The notes under the pieces were generated by a model. It did no database searches. It worked only from the letters and a program-made list of their open reading frames with translations, and was not told the DNA's origin. From positions 1-64,000 of the forward strand of contig NZ_VTPX01000002.1 in the NCBI RefSeq assembly GCF_008298015.1: 64,000 nucleotides of DNA. Reading direction: 5' to 3'. The position numbers and the translations under genes were made by a program. The stretch is from Salinicola corii. Its GTDB lineage: Bacteria > Pseudomonadota > Gammaproteobacteria > Pseudomonadales > Halomonadaceae. Shown here one piece after another: positions 43,545 to 51,081 of this stretch; positions within the stretch are counted from its first letter, which is position 1, and each line of letters starts with the position of its first letter.

Positions 43545-44855
43545 ATGCTGGCACTGGCTATTTTCGTCGTCACCCTGATTCTGGTGATCTGGCAGCCCAA
43601 GGGTTTGGGGATTGGCTGGAGCGCCCTCGGTGGGGCGCTGGTGGCATTGCTGGCAGGCGTCGTGCAGTTGTCCGATGTCGGTGTGGTATGGGATATCGTC
43701 TGGGACGCGACGTTCACCTTCGTGGCGCTGATCGTCATCTCTCTGATTCTGGACGAGGCCGGATTCTTTGCCTGGGCGGCGCTGCATGTCGCCCGCTGGG
43801 GCAATGGCAGGGGGCATCTGCTGTTTCCGTTGGTGGTGGTGCTGGGCGCGGTGATCGCGGCGTTTTTCGCCAACGATGGTGCGGCGCTACTGCTGACCCC
43901 GATCGTGATCGCGATCCTGCTGCGACTGAACTTCTCGCCGCCGGCAGCGCTGGCGTTCATCATCGCCACCGGCTTCGTCGCCGACACCACCAGCCTGCCG
44001 CTGATCATCTCCAATCTGGTCAATATCGTCAGTGCCAACTACTTCGATATTGGCTTCGACCGCTATGCTGCGGTCATGGTCCCGGTCAACCTGGTCTCGC
44101 TGGCGGCGACGCTGGGCGTGCTCTGGATCGCCTTCGGCCGGCGGATTCCCAGGCATTATTCGGTCGAAGAGCTCGATGCCCCGCGTTCGGCGATCAAGGA
44201 TCTGCTGATCTTCCGTGCCGCATTTCCGCTGCTGGGGGTGTTGCTCGTCGCCTATTTCGTCACCGCGCCGCTGGGCATTCCCATCGCCTTCGTGACCGGC
44301 GCGGCGGCGATCCTGCTGATGGCGATCGCCGGTCGCTGGTGGCAGGGCGGCAAGGGCGCCGCCGTTTCGGTGACCGCGGCGTTGAAGGGTGCACCGTGGC
44401 AGATCGTGCTGTTCTCCATCGGCATGTATCTGGTGGTCTACGGCCTGGGCAACGCGGGCCTGACCGACTACGGCGCCCGGGCGTTGCAGTGGCTGGCCGG
44501 GCAGGGTGACTTCGTCGCCACCATCGGTACCGGGTTCCTCTCCGCCATCGTCGCCTCGGTGATGAACAACATGCCGTCGACGCTGGTGGGGGCGCTGGCC
44601 ATTGACCGGGCCCAGGTGCCAGCGGTGACCCAGGAACTGATGGTCTACGCCAACGTGATCGGCAACGATCTGGGGCCGAAGTTCACCCCCATCGGCAGCC
44701 TGGCGACGCTTCTGTGGCTGCACGTACTGGCCGGCAAGGGTTACAGGATCGGCTGGGGGCAGTACATGAAGATCGGCCTTCTGATCACCCCGCCGGTACT
44801 GCTGGCGACGCTCGTCGCGCTGGCGTTGTGGCTGCCTGTCATTTCCACACCGTAA
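43545..44855 (+). CDS. arsB: Arsenite efflux pump ArsB
   Basis: The 436-residue membrane protein with about 11-12 helices has the ArsB pattern F-F-A-N-D-G-A-A-L-L-L-T-P-I-V and N-N-M-P-S-T-L-V, plus N-D-L-G-P-K-F-T-P-I-G-S-L-A-T. It exports arsenite (and antimonite) using the proton gradient. It begins 15 bases after arsH and is the last arsenic gene before chrA. Confidence 0.92.
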   Translation: MLALAIFVVTLILVIWQPKGLGIGWSALGGALVALLAGVVQLSDVGVVWDIVWDATFTFVALIVISLILDEAGFFAWAALHVARWGNGRGHLLFPLVVVLGAVIAAFFANDGAALLLTPIVIAILLRLNFSPPAALAFIIATGFVADTTSLPLIISNLVNIVSANYFDIGFDRYAAVMVPVNLVSLAATLGVLWIAFGRRIPRHYSVEELDAPRSAIKDLLIFRAAFPLLGVLLVAYFVTAPLGIPIAFVTGAAAILLMAIAGRWWQGGKGAAVSVTAALKGAPWQIVLFSIGMYLVVYGLGNAGLTDYGARALQWLAGQGDFVATIGTGFLSAIVASVMNNMPSTLVGALAIDRAQVPAVTQELMVYANVIGNDLGPKFTPIGSLATLLWLHVLAGKGYRIGWGQYMKIGLLITPPVLLATLVALALWLPVISTP

Positions 44856-44897
44856 GGTGTGCGGTGACAAAGGTCGCCGCAAACAAGGAGTGTCGAC

Positions 44898-46088
44898 ATG
44901 ACCGGGACCCGGCATCCCCACTCCCGCCGTGGGGAGATATTTCGGACGTTTCTGCTTCTCGGCCTGACCTCCTTCGGCGGCCCCATCGCGCACCTGGGGT
45001 ATTTCCGCGAGGCTTTCGTGGTGCGTCGGGGGTGGCTTTCCGAGTCGGATTTCGCCGACCTCGTCGCGCTGTGCCAGTTCCTGCCCGGTCCCGCCAGCAG
45101 CCAGGTCGGCTTCGCCATCGGCCTGCGACGGGGCGGCCTACCCGGCGCGCTCGCTGCCTGGTGTGCGTTCACGTTGCCCTCGGCCATCGCGCTGGCGCTG
45201 TTCGCCTCCGGCGCGTCGGCGCTGGGGGGCGATGTCGGCCAGTCCCTGATTCATGGTCTCAAGCTGGTGGCCGTCGCCGTGGTCGCCAATGCGGTCTGGG
45301 GGATGGCCGGAAAACTGTGTCCCGACCGGACTCGGGCCGGGATCGCCCTGGTGGCCGTGTTCATGGCCGTCTTCATCGGCGGCACGGCAGGCCAGTTGGG
45401 CGCCATCGCGGCGGGAGCCGGCCTCGGCGTCTGGTGGTGTCGGCCGGCGACGGCGATGACCCGGCCCGATCGCCGCGAGCTCTCCGGGCGCGCTAGCTTC
45501 TTCGCGCTTGCGCTGTTCTTCCTTCTCCTGCTGCTGCTTCCGCTGGCGGCGACAGGGGGAGGCGAGGTCGTCGCGGTCATGGATGCGTTCTATCGAGCCG
45601 GAGCGCTCGTCTTCGGTGGCGGCCATGTCGTGCTGCCGCTGCTGCAGGCCGAGGTGGTCGATCCCGGTTGGATATCGGAGAGCACGTTCCTGACCGGTTA
45701 CGGGGCAGCGCAGGCCGTGCCGGGTCCGCTATTTACCTTCTCCGCCTATCTGGGGGTGGCGATGGCGCCCGGCGTCCATGGCGGGATACTGGCGGCAGTG
45801 GCGACGGTCATGATTTTTTTGCCGGGCATGCTATTGCTGGTGGGCGTCCTTCCGCATTGGGACCGATTGCGCGCCTCGTCGACCGCGCAGACGCTGATCC
45901 AGGGAACGAATGCGGCGGTGGTCGGCATTCTGGGGGCCGCGCTGTACGCCCCAATCTGGCAAGGCGCCATTGTCGAGCCGGCCGATTTCGCGCTGGCCCT
46001 GGCCGGCTTCCTGCTGCTGACGGTATGGCGCTGGCCGGCGTGGCTGGTCGTGATCGCGCTTCCCTTGGCCAGTGTCCTGACAGGTTGA
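44898..46088 (+). CDS. chrA: Chromate efflux transporter ChrA
   Basis: The 396-residue CHR-family protein has two homologous halves, each opening with a family motif: F-G-G-P-I-A-H-L-G-Y-F-R and, in the second half, F-G-G-G-H-V-V-L-P-L-L. G-Y-G-A-A-Q-A-V-P-G-P-L-F-T is also typical. ChrA removes chromate from the cytoplasm. It lies 42 bases after arsB on the same strand, so it may be co-transcribed with the ars genes. Confidence 0.92.
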   Translation: MTGTRHPHSRRGEIFRTFLLLGLTSFGGPIAHLGYFREAFVVRRGWLSESDFADLVALCQFLPGPASSQVGFAIGLRRGGLPGALAAWCAFTLPSAIALALFASGASALGGDVGQSLIHGLKLVAVAVVANAVWGMAGKLCPDRTRAGIALVAVFMAVFIGGTAGQLGAIAAGAGLGVWWCRPATAMTRPDRRELSGRASFFALALFFLLLLLLPLAATGGGEVVAVMDAFYRAGALVFGGGHVVLPLLQAEVVDPGWISESTFLTGYGAAQAVPGPLFTFSAYLGVAMAPGVHGGILAAVATVMIFLPGMLLLVGVLPHWDRLRASSTAQTLIQGTNAAVVGILGAALYAPIWQGAIVEPADFALALAGFLLLTVWRWPAWLVVIALPLASVLTG

Positions 46089-46190
46089 CGGGGCGAGGGA
46101 CGAGCCATCGGTTGATGTCGAGCGACCGAGCATGGCGATGTTACATAACGAAACATATCTTCCGTTCTTCTTTAACCTGTATGAACTTCA

Positions 46191-46218
46191 TTGATGGCGT
46201 GAAGGCGTACGCTAATCT
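46191..46218 (+). promoter_or_regulatory. Promoter of the candidate CsrB/RsmZ-like sRNA
   Basis: TTGATG (46191-46196), a 16-base spacer and TAATCT (46213-46218) put the transcript start at about 46221-46226, just before the first GGA hairpin. Further upstream TGTTACATAACGAAACA could be a degenerate GacA-type activator site, but the match is weak. Confidence 0.5.
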
Positions 46219-46220
46219 TG

Positions 46221-46357
46221 CAGCGTCAGGAAGACGCAGTGCCAAGGAAGGAGTCGCGGGAAGCGATGTTCACAAGGACGCATGGCAGGATGCCATGGCG
46301 GGTAGGCAAGGAACCGCCACGATCTAACCCCGACCCCTGCGGCCGGGGTTTTTTTGT
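46221..46357 (+). ncRNA. Candidate CsrA-sequestering small RNA (CsrB/RsmZ type)
   Basis: Seven GGA motifs occur within 85 bases (46229, 46246, 46250, 46259, 46276, 46288, 46310). At least two lie in hairpin loops: GCGTC-AGGAA-GACGC (46224-46238) and CATGGC-AGGAT-GCCATG (46281-46297). A terminator with CCCCG/CGGGG and seven T (46327-46354) ends the unit, and a promoter precedes it. RNAs with repeated looped GGA sites bind and titrate the translational regulator CsrA/RsmA. No convincing protein is encoded here. The family assignment is by architecture, not by direct sequence match. Confidence 0.72.
46327..46354 (+). terminator. Rho-independent terminator of the candidate sRNA
   Basis: CCCCG-ACCCCTGCGGC-CGGGG is followed by TTTTTTT. 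Confidence 0.85.
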
Positions 46358-46412
46358 GGGCATCACCTGGGGCGGTCGCGAAATGAAGGCGCATCTGCAC
46401 GAGGAGATCGAT

Positions 46413-46907
46413 ATGAGCGAGCGGGTTCAGCGGCGAAGCGGTACGACGATGCTGGCCGCCATCCTGTTGGGTATCGGCACCATGGCGGCGCTCGACGAGA
46501 TCGTCTTTCATCAGGTACTGGCTTGGCATCATTTCGTCGAAACCGACAACTCGGCGCTGGCGTCGGACGGGCTCCTGCATACGCTGGAGCTGGTAGTGCT
46601 GATTATCGGCGCTACGCTGATGTTGCGTCTCCACGAGACCGGGCGGCACGCGGCTGGATTTCGAGGCGCGGGGTTCCTGCTGGGGATGGGCGGCTTTCAG
46701 CTCTTCGATGGCATCGTCGACCACAAGATACTGGGGCTGTATCAGGTCCGCTACGTGGATAATCTGTTGATGTATGACCTTGCCTGGAACGCCACCGGCG
46801 AGTTGCCCGAACCCGTGCTGGTCTATCTGCTGGCGTGCCAATGGGGGCGGTCGCGCTATCGTGAGACGGCATCGATCGCACCCCGGGAGTCAATGGCACC
46901 ACGATAG
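46413..46907 (+). CDS. DUF2243-family membrane protein
   Basis: This 164-residue protein has four membrane helices. The first has L-G-I-G-T-M-A-A-L-D-E-I-V-F-H-Q-V-L-A-W-H-H; the motif F-D-G-I-V-D-H-K-I-L-G-L-Y-Q-V-R is the DUF2243 signature. The many conserved H and D residues suggest metal or haem ligation in the membrane, but no function is proven. ATG 46413 has GGAG six bases upstream; ATG 46383 is an alternative. It lies just behind the sRNA terminator, so it needs its own promoter. Confidence 0.82.
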   Translation: MSERVQRRSGTTMLAAILLGIGTMAALDEIVFHQVLAWHHFVETDNSALASDGLLHTLELVVLIIGATLMLRLHETGRHAAGFRGAGFLLGMGGFQLFDGIVDHKILGLYQVRYVDNLLMYDLAWNATGELPEPVLVYLLACQWGRSRYRETASIAPRESMAPR

Positions 46908-46947
46908 GCGCACTAGCTGCCGCCTTCGTGACGCCGCTGCTCTCTCC

Positions 46948-49374
46948 TCAAATGTCCTTATCCACAGGCAGTTGGACGTTGCCTCCCGACCAGACCCATT
47001 GGGTGATTCCCGGTATATCGTCGAAGTGCTCGCGAATATAGGAATGGTGTTTCTGCAGTAACGCCTGCAGATCCCCGACGAGCCCGGCGGCACCCTCCCA
47101 CTGTTCCGGCAGATAGCGCAGGGCATCGAGCGCCAGATGCATGCGGCTCATCTGGTTGAGTACCGTCATGTCGAACGGCGTCGTGGTGGTGCCTTCCTCC
47201 TGATAGCCGCGGACGTGAAAGCGCTCGGTCTCGGGACGATTGTGAATCAGCTGATGGACCACGCCGCGAAAGCCATGGAAGGCGAAGACCACCGGCCGGT
47301 CGGCCGTGAACAGCTCGACGAAACGATCCTGGTCGATGCCGTGGGGATGGTCGAGGCGCAGCGTCATGAGATCGACCACGTTGACCACGCGCACGGCCAG
47401 CTCCGGCAGGTAGGTACGCAGGATGTCCACCGCCGCCAGGGTCTCCTGAGTGGCGATATCACCGGCACAGGCCATCACGATATCCGGATCGTCTTCGCCG
47501 TCGTTGCCGGCCCACTCCCAGATGCCGAGACCTTGGCGACAGTGCTCCGCGGCCTCGTCCATGGTCAGGTACTGCAGCTGGGGATGCTTGTCGATCACGA
47601 TGGCGTTGAGGTGGTCGACACTGTCGAAACAGTGACGGGCGGTGGCCAGTAGCGTGTTGGCATCCGGCGGCAGGTAGATCCTGACCACCTGCGGCTGTTT
47701 GCTCAGCAGCGTGTCGATGAACCCCGGCCCCTGGTGGCTGAAGCCGTTGTGGTCGTTGCGCCAGCAGGTCGAGGTCAGCAGATAGTTCATCGACGGGACC
47801 GAGGCGCGCCACGGTACGTCGCGGGCGCGCTCCAGCCACTTGGCGTGCTGGATCGCCATGGAGTCGATGATCGAGGTGAACGCTTCGTAGCTGGCGAACA
47901 GGCCGTGACGGCCGGTCAGGACATAGCCTTCGAGCCAGCCGTTGCAGTTGTGCTCGCTCAATACCTCGAGCATGCGGCCGCCCATGGAGAGCTTCTCGTC
48001 GTTGTCGTCGAATGGCCCCATGAAGCAGCGATCGGTGGCTTCCAGCACGGCGTCGAGCCGGTTGGACTTGATCTCGTCGGGGCAGAACAGCCGGAAGTTG
48101 TGCGGATTGTCGATGTAGATATCGCGCATGAATCGGCCCAGGCGCTCGGTGGAGCCATGAAGCTCGCGACCCCGCTGCGCCTCGGCGAGCTCGACGGCGT
48201 AGTTCGCGAGTGGCCGGTAAGCCAGCGCCTGGCGCAGCCTGCCGCCGTTGGCGTGCGGGTTGGAGCCCATGCGCCGCTCGCCGGCAGGGCAGAGTGCGGT
48301 GATGATCTTTCTGGGCCTGCCCTGTGGGTCGAAGAGCTCTTCCGGGCGGTAGGAGTGCATCCACCGTTGCAGCTGCTGCAGGCGCTCGGGATGCTCCTTC
48401 AGCCCGCTCATGGGCACCTGGTGGGCACGGAAGGTGCCTTCCACCGGCAACTCGCCCACGGAGACCGGCCCGGTCCAGCCCTTGGGGGTGCGCAGTACGA
48501 TCATCGGCCAAACCGGACGGCGATCGATGCCTTCGTGGCGTGCTCGTTGCTGAATCTCGTGAATCTGATCGAGCCCCTTGGAAAGCGCCGCCGCGAAGTC
48601 GCGATGGACGCTATCCGGCTCGTTGCCCTCGACGAAGATCGGCGCGTAGCCGTGGCCGCGAAAGTAGTGGTCGAGCTCGTCGTCGCTCTTGCGCGCCAGC
48701 ACCGTCGCCGAGCCGATCTTGTAGCCGTTGAGGTGGAGGATCGGCAACACCGCGCCGTCCCGGGTCGGGTTGAGATAGTTGACGCCCTTCCAGGAGCCCT
48801 CCAGCGGGCCGGTTTCCGCCTCGCCGTCGCCCACCACGGCGGCCGCGATCAGCCCGGGGTTGTCGAATACGGCGCCGAAGGCGTGGGTCAACACGTAACC
48901 CAGCTCGCCGCCTTCGTGGATCGAGCCTGGCGTCGGCACGCTGACGTGGCTGGGCACGCCGCCGGGCGTGGAGAACTGGCGGAACAGTCGCCGCATGCCC
49001 TCGGCATCGCGTGGCACGTGCTCGAAATGTTCGCTGTAGCTGTTTTCCAGCCACAGATTGGCCAGCAGCGCCGGGCCGCCGTGGCCGGGGCCGGCGAGAT
49101 AGATCACGTCGAGATCGCGACGCTGGATCTGGGCGTTGAGATGGGCATAGATCAGGTTGAGCCCCGGCACCGTACCCCAATGCCCGAGCAGGCGTGGCTT
49201 GATGTGGTCGAGCGTCAGCGGTTTCTCGAGCAGAGGGTTGTCGGTGAGGTAGATCTGGCCGACGGCGAGATAATTGGCGGCACGCCACCAGTGATCGACC
49301 CGCTTCAGCAGCTCCTCGTCCTTGTCGATCGGAAGTCGGCGGATCGTCGTGGATTGGCTCATGGAGGAAGTCAT
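46948..49374 (-). CDS. xfp: Phosphoketolase (Xfp)
   Basis: This 808-residue thiamine-diphosphate enzyme has A-G-P-G-H-G-G-P (near residue 95) and V-G-D-G-E-A-E-T-G-P for ThDP and Mg binding. A second half contains S-Q-Q/T-H-N-G-F-S-H-Q-G-P-G-F and the C-terminal XFP_C region. It splits xylulose-5-P or fructose-6-P to acetyl phosphate plus an aldose phosphate. ATG 49374 has GGAGAA eight bases upstream; the upstream open frame to 49704 is the antisense of ackA. Downstream of ackA in a two-gene operon that turns acetyl phosphate into acetate and ATP. Confidence 0.92.
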   Translation of the reverse strand: MTSSMSQSTTIRRLPIDKDEELLKRVDHWWRAANYLAVGQIYLTDNPLLEKPLTLDHIKPRLLGHWGTVPGLNLIYAHLNAQIQRRDLDVIYLAGPGHGGPALLANLWLENSYSEHFEHVPRDAEGMRRLFRQFSTPGGVPSHVSVPTPGSIHEGGELGYVLTHAFGAVFDNPGLIAAAVVGDGEAETGPLEGSWKGVNYLNPTRDGAVLPILHLNGYKIGSATVLARKSDDELDHYFRGHGYAPIFVEGNEPDSVHRDFAAALSKGLDQIHEIQQRARHEGIDRRPVWPMIVLRTPKGWTGPVSVGELPVEGTFRAHQVPMSGLKEHPERLQQLQRWMHSYRPEELFDPQGRPRKIITALCPAGERRMGSNPHANGGRLRQALAYRPLANYAVELAEAQRGRELHGSTERLGRFMRDIYIDNPHNFRLFCPDEIKSNRLDAVLEATDRCFMGPFDDNDEKLSMGGRMLEVLSEHNCNGWLEGYVLTGRHGLFASYEAFTSIIDSMAIQHAKWLERARDVPWRASVPSMNYLLTSTCWRNDHNGFSHQGPGFIDTLLSKQPQVVRIYLPPDANTLLATARHCFDSVDHLNAIVIDKHPQLQYLTMDEAAEHCRQGLGIWEWAGNDGEDDPDIVMACAGDIATQETLAAVDILRTYLPELAVRVVNVVDLMTLRLDHPHGIDQDRFVELFTADRPVVFAFHGFRGVVHQLIHNRPETERFHVRGYQEEGTTTTPFDMTVLNQMSRMHLALDALRYLPEQWEGAAGLVGDLQALLQKHHSYIREHFDDIPGITQWVWSGGNVQLPVDKDI

Positions 49375-49417
49375 GCGAGTTCTCCTGGGGTAACGGTGGC
49401 TGGAACGGCGCCTGGGG

Positions 49418-50632
49418 CTACGCATGCGCCGACTGCTCCCGATGGAGTCGCCAGGTGTGGCGGGCGATCGGCGCCTCCTCGTCGGTGGGAATGACATGAA
49501 CGGCGATGGCGCTGTTCCGGGACGAAATGCGCCCAGGTTCGGTAGCCCGGTTGGCGGATTCGTCCAACGCGACCGGCCATAGCGGTGCCAGCCGATCGAC
49601 GACGGCCGCGCGGATCGGAGCGGCATGCTCGCCAATCCCGGCGGTGAAGACGATGCCGTCGATACCGCCCAGGCTGACCGCCATGCGTGCCATCTCCTGG
49701 GCAACGCGGTGGACGAAGAATTCGATCGCCAGATGCGCGCGGGGGGAATCGCTCTCCAGCAGCGTCTGCATGTCGCTGTCGATGCCGGACACCCCGAGCA
49801 GCCCAGACTGCTGGTAGAGCAACGGCTGGAGTGTCTCGGGGGTAAACCCGAGTTCCTGTTCGAGATGAAGCATCAGTCCTGGATCGATATTCCCTGGGCG
49901 CGTGCCCATCGGCAGGCCCTCGAGCGGGGTGAAACCCATGGTGGTGTCGACGCTCCTGCCGGCCTGCAAGGCACACAGGCTGGCCCCATTGCCAAGGTGC
50001 GCAACGATGGTGCGACCCTTCGCCAACCGTTCATCGACATCGTCCAGGCGTCCGGCGATGTATTCGTAGGAGAGACCGTGAAAGCCGAAGCGACGAAGGC
50101 CCTGCTCGAAGAAGCGGTAGGGCAGGCCGGTCAGCTGGGCCACGATCGGCATCTCGAGGTGGAAACTGGTATCGAAACAGGCGACCTGCAGCGTCCTGGG
50201 CGCGAACCGGCTGACGGCGTCGATCCCCTCCAGATGGTGGGGCTGGTGCAGCGGTGCCATCGGGCTCAGCGCCGCGATATCTTCACGCGTTGCGGCGTCG
50301 ATGATCGTCGGGCGGGGGAAGCGGCTGCCGCCGTGGACGATACGGTGGCCGACCGCCGCCAGTTTCAGCTCGCCGAACTGTTGCGCGAGGGCTTCGTGCA
50401 ACCGGGCGAAGGCGCTGTCGTGATCCGCGAGGGCGTGGTTGGCCGGCGTCTCGTCGAGAAAATCCGTTCCATCGGCCAGCCTGCCGGACAGATGCGGCGA
50501 ATCGCCGATCTCTTCGGCCTGAACCCTGGCCACGAATTCGGGCGGCGCCGTCCCGTCGAGATGGTACAGCGATAGCTTGATGCTGGAGGAGCCGGCGTTG
50601 AGGGCAATGATGCAAGGACGCGCTGCTGCCAT
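49418..50632 (-). CDS. ackA: Acetate kinase AckA
   Basis: This 404-residue ASKHA-fold kinase has L-N-A-G-S-S-S-I-K-L at the N-terminus, G-H-R-I-V-H-G-G, D-T-S-F-H, H-L-G-N-G-A-S-L-C, D-T-T-M-G-F-T-P-L-E-G-L-P-M-G-T-R-P-G and F-T-A-G-I-G-E-H-A. It converts acetyl phosphate and ADP to acetate and ATP. ATG 50632 has AAGGAG nine bases upstream. No pta gene is adjacent; instead phosphoketolase, which makes acetyl phosphate directly, follows 43 bases downstream. Confidence 0.93.
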   Translation of the reverse strand: MAAARPCIIALNAGSSSIKLSLYHLDGTAPPEFVARVQAEEIGDSPHLSGRLADGTDFLDETPANHALADHDSAFARLHEALAQQFGELKLAAVGHRIVHGGSRFPRPTIIDAATREDIAALSPMAPLHQPHHLEGIDAVSRFAPRTLQVACFDTSFHLEMPIVAQLTGLPYRFFEQGLRRFGFHGLSYEYIAGRLDDVDERLAKGRTIVAHLGNGASLCALQAGRSVDTTMGFTPLEGLPMGTRPGNIDPGLMLHLEQELGFTPETLQPLLYQQSGLLGVSGIDSDMQTLLESDSPRAHLAIEFFVHRVAQEMARMAVSLGGIDGIVFTAGIGEHAAPIRAAVVDRLAPLWPVALDESANRATEPGRISSRNSAIAVHVIPTDEEAPIARHTWRLHREQSAHA

Positions 50633-51081
50633 GAGGGCATCTCCTTCCGTCACGACGGTTGAACTGCCATCGCGACGAACCGACGGCGAGACTGCGATAG
50701 GGGCGAATGAGTATCAGCGTGGTCGACCCGAGCCCACCCTTCAAATCAAGAAGGCGCCCAGCCTCGATCTCGGCGCTCTTCTCGGGAGGCGGCACGGCAG
50801 TGCCGGGTCCCGCATGGTGCCTCCTGACGCCCGTCACTCTCATAGGTAACTTTCACGGGAACCGGGGAATGCGTATCGGAGCCGCGTGATGAGCGATGTC
50901 GGACTCCCGTAAGTTAGCGGGTTCAAAGGGCGAGGTGACTGATCCAGATTAAAGGAACGAGTGGATACGGGGTCGAAGCTAAAGCGTATCGCCGACTGAC
51001 CTGGGTTAATGCTCTGGCGCGTAAAGCGGCGTTGACTAGGCTGAAAGCTATCGATTTGCAGGATCATCGCGGAGTCAACGG
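50633..51081. other. Divergent intergenic region between ackA and ligD
   Basis: About 450 bases without a convincing gene. Short open frames on both strands lack ribosome-binding sites and coding character. Promoters for ackA-xfp and ligD are expected here, but no distinct boxes stand out. Confidence 0.4.

Noticed and set aside
45668-46327. Plus-strand frame ending at the terminator at 46327
   Set aside because: Most of it is a shifted reading of chrA; the last part coincides with the GGA-hairpin RNA, which explains the sequence better.
49375-49704. N-terminal extension of phosphoketolase
   Set aside because: This part is an out-of-frame reading of ackA; GGAGAA and homology place the start at 49374.
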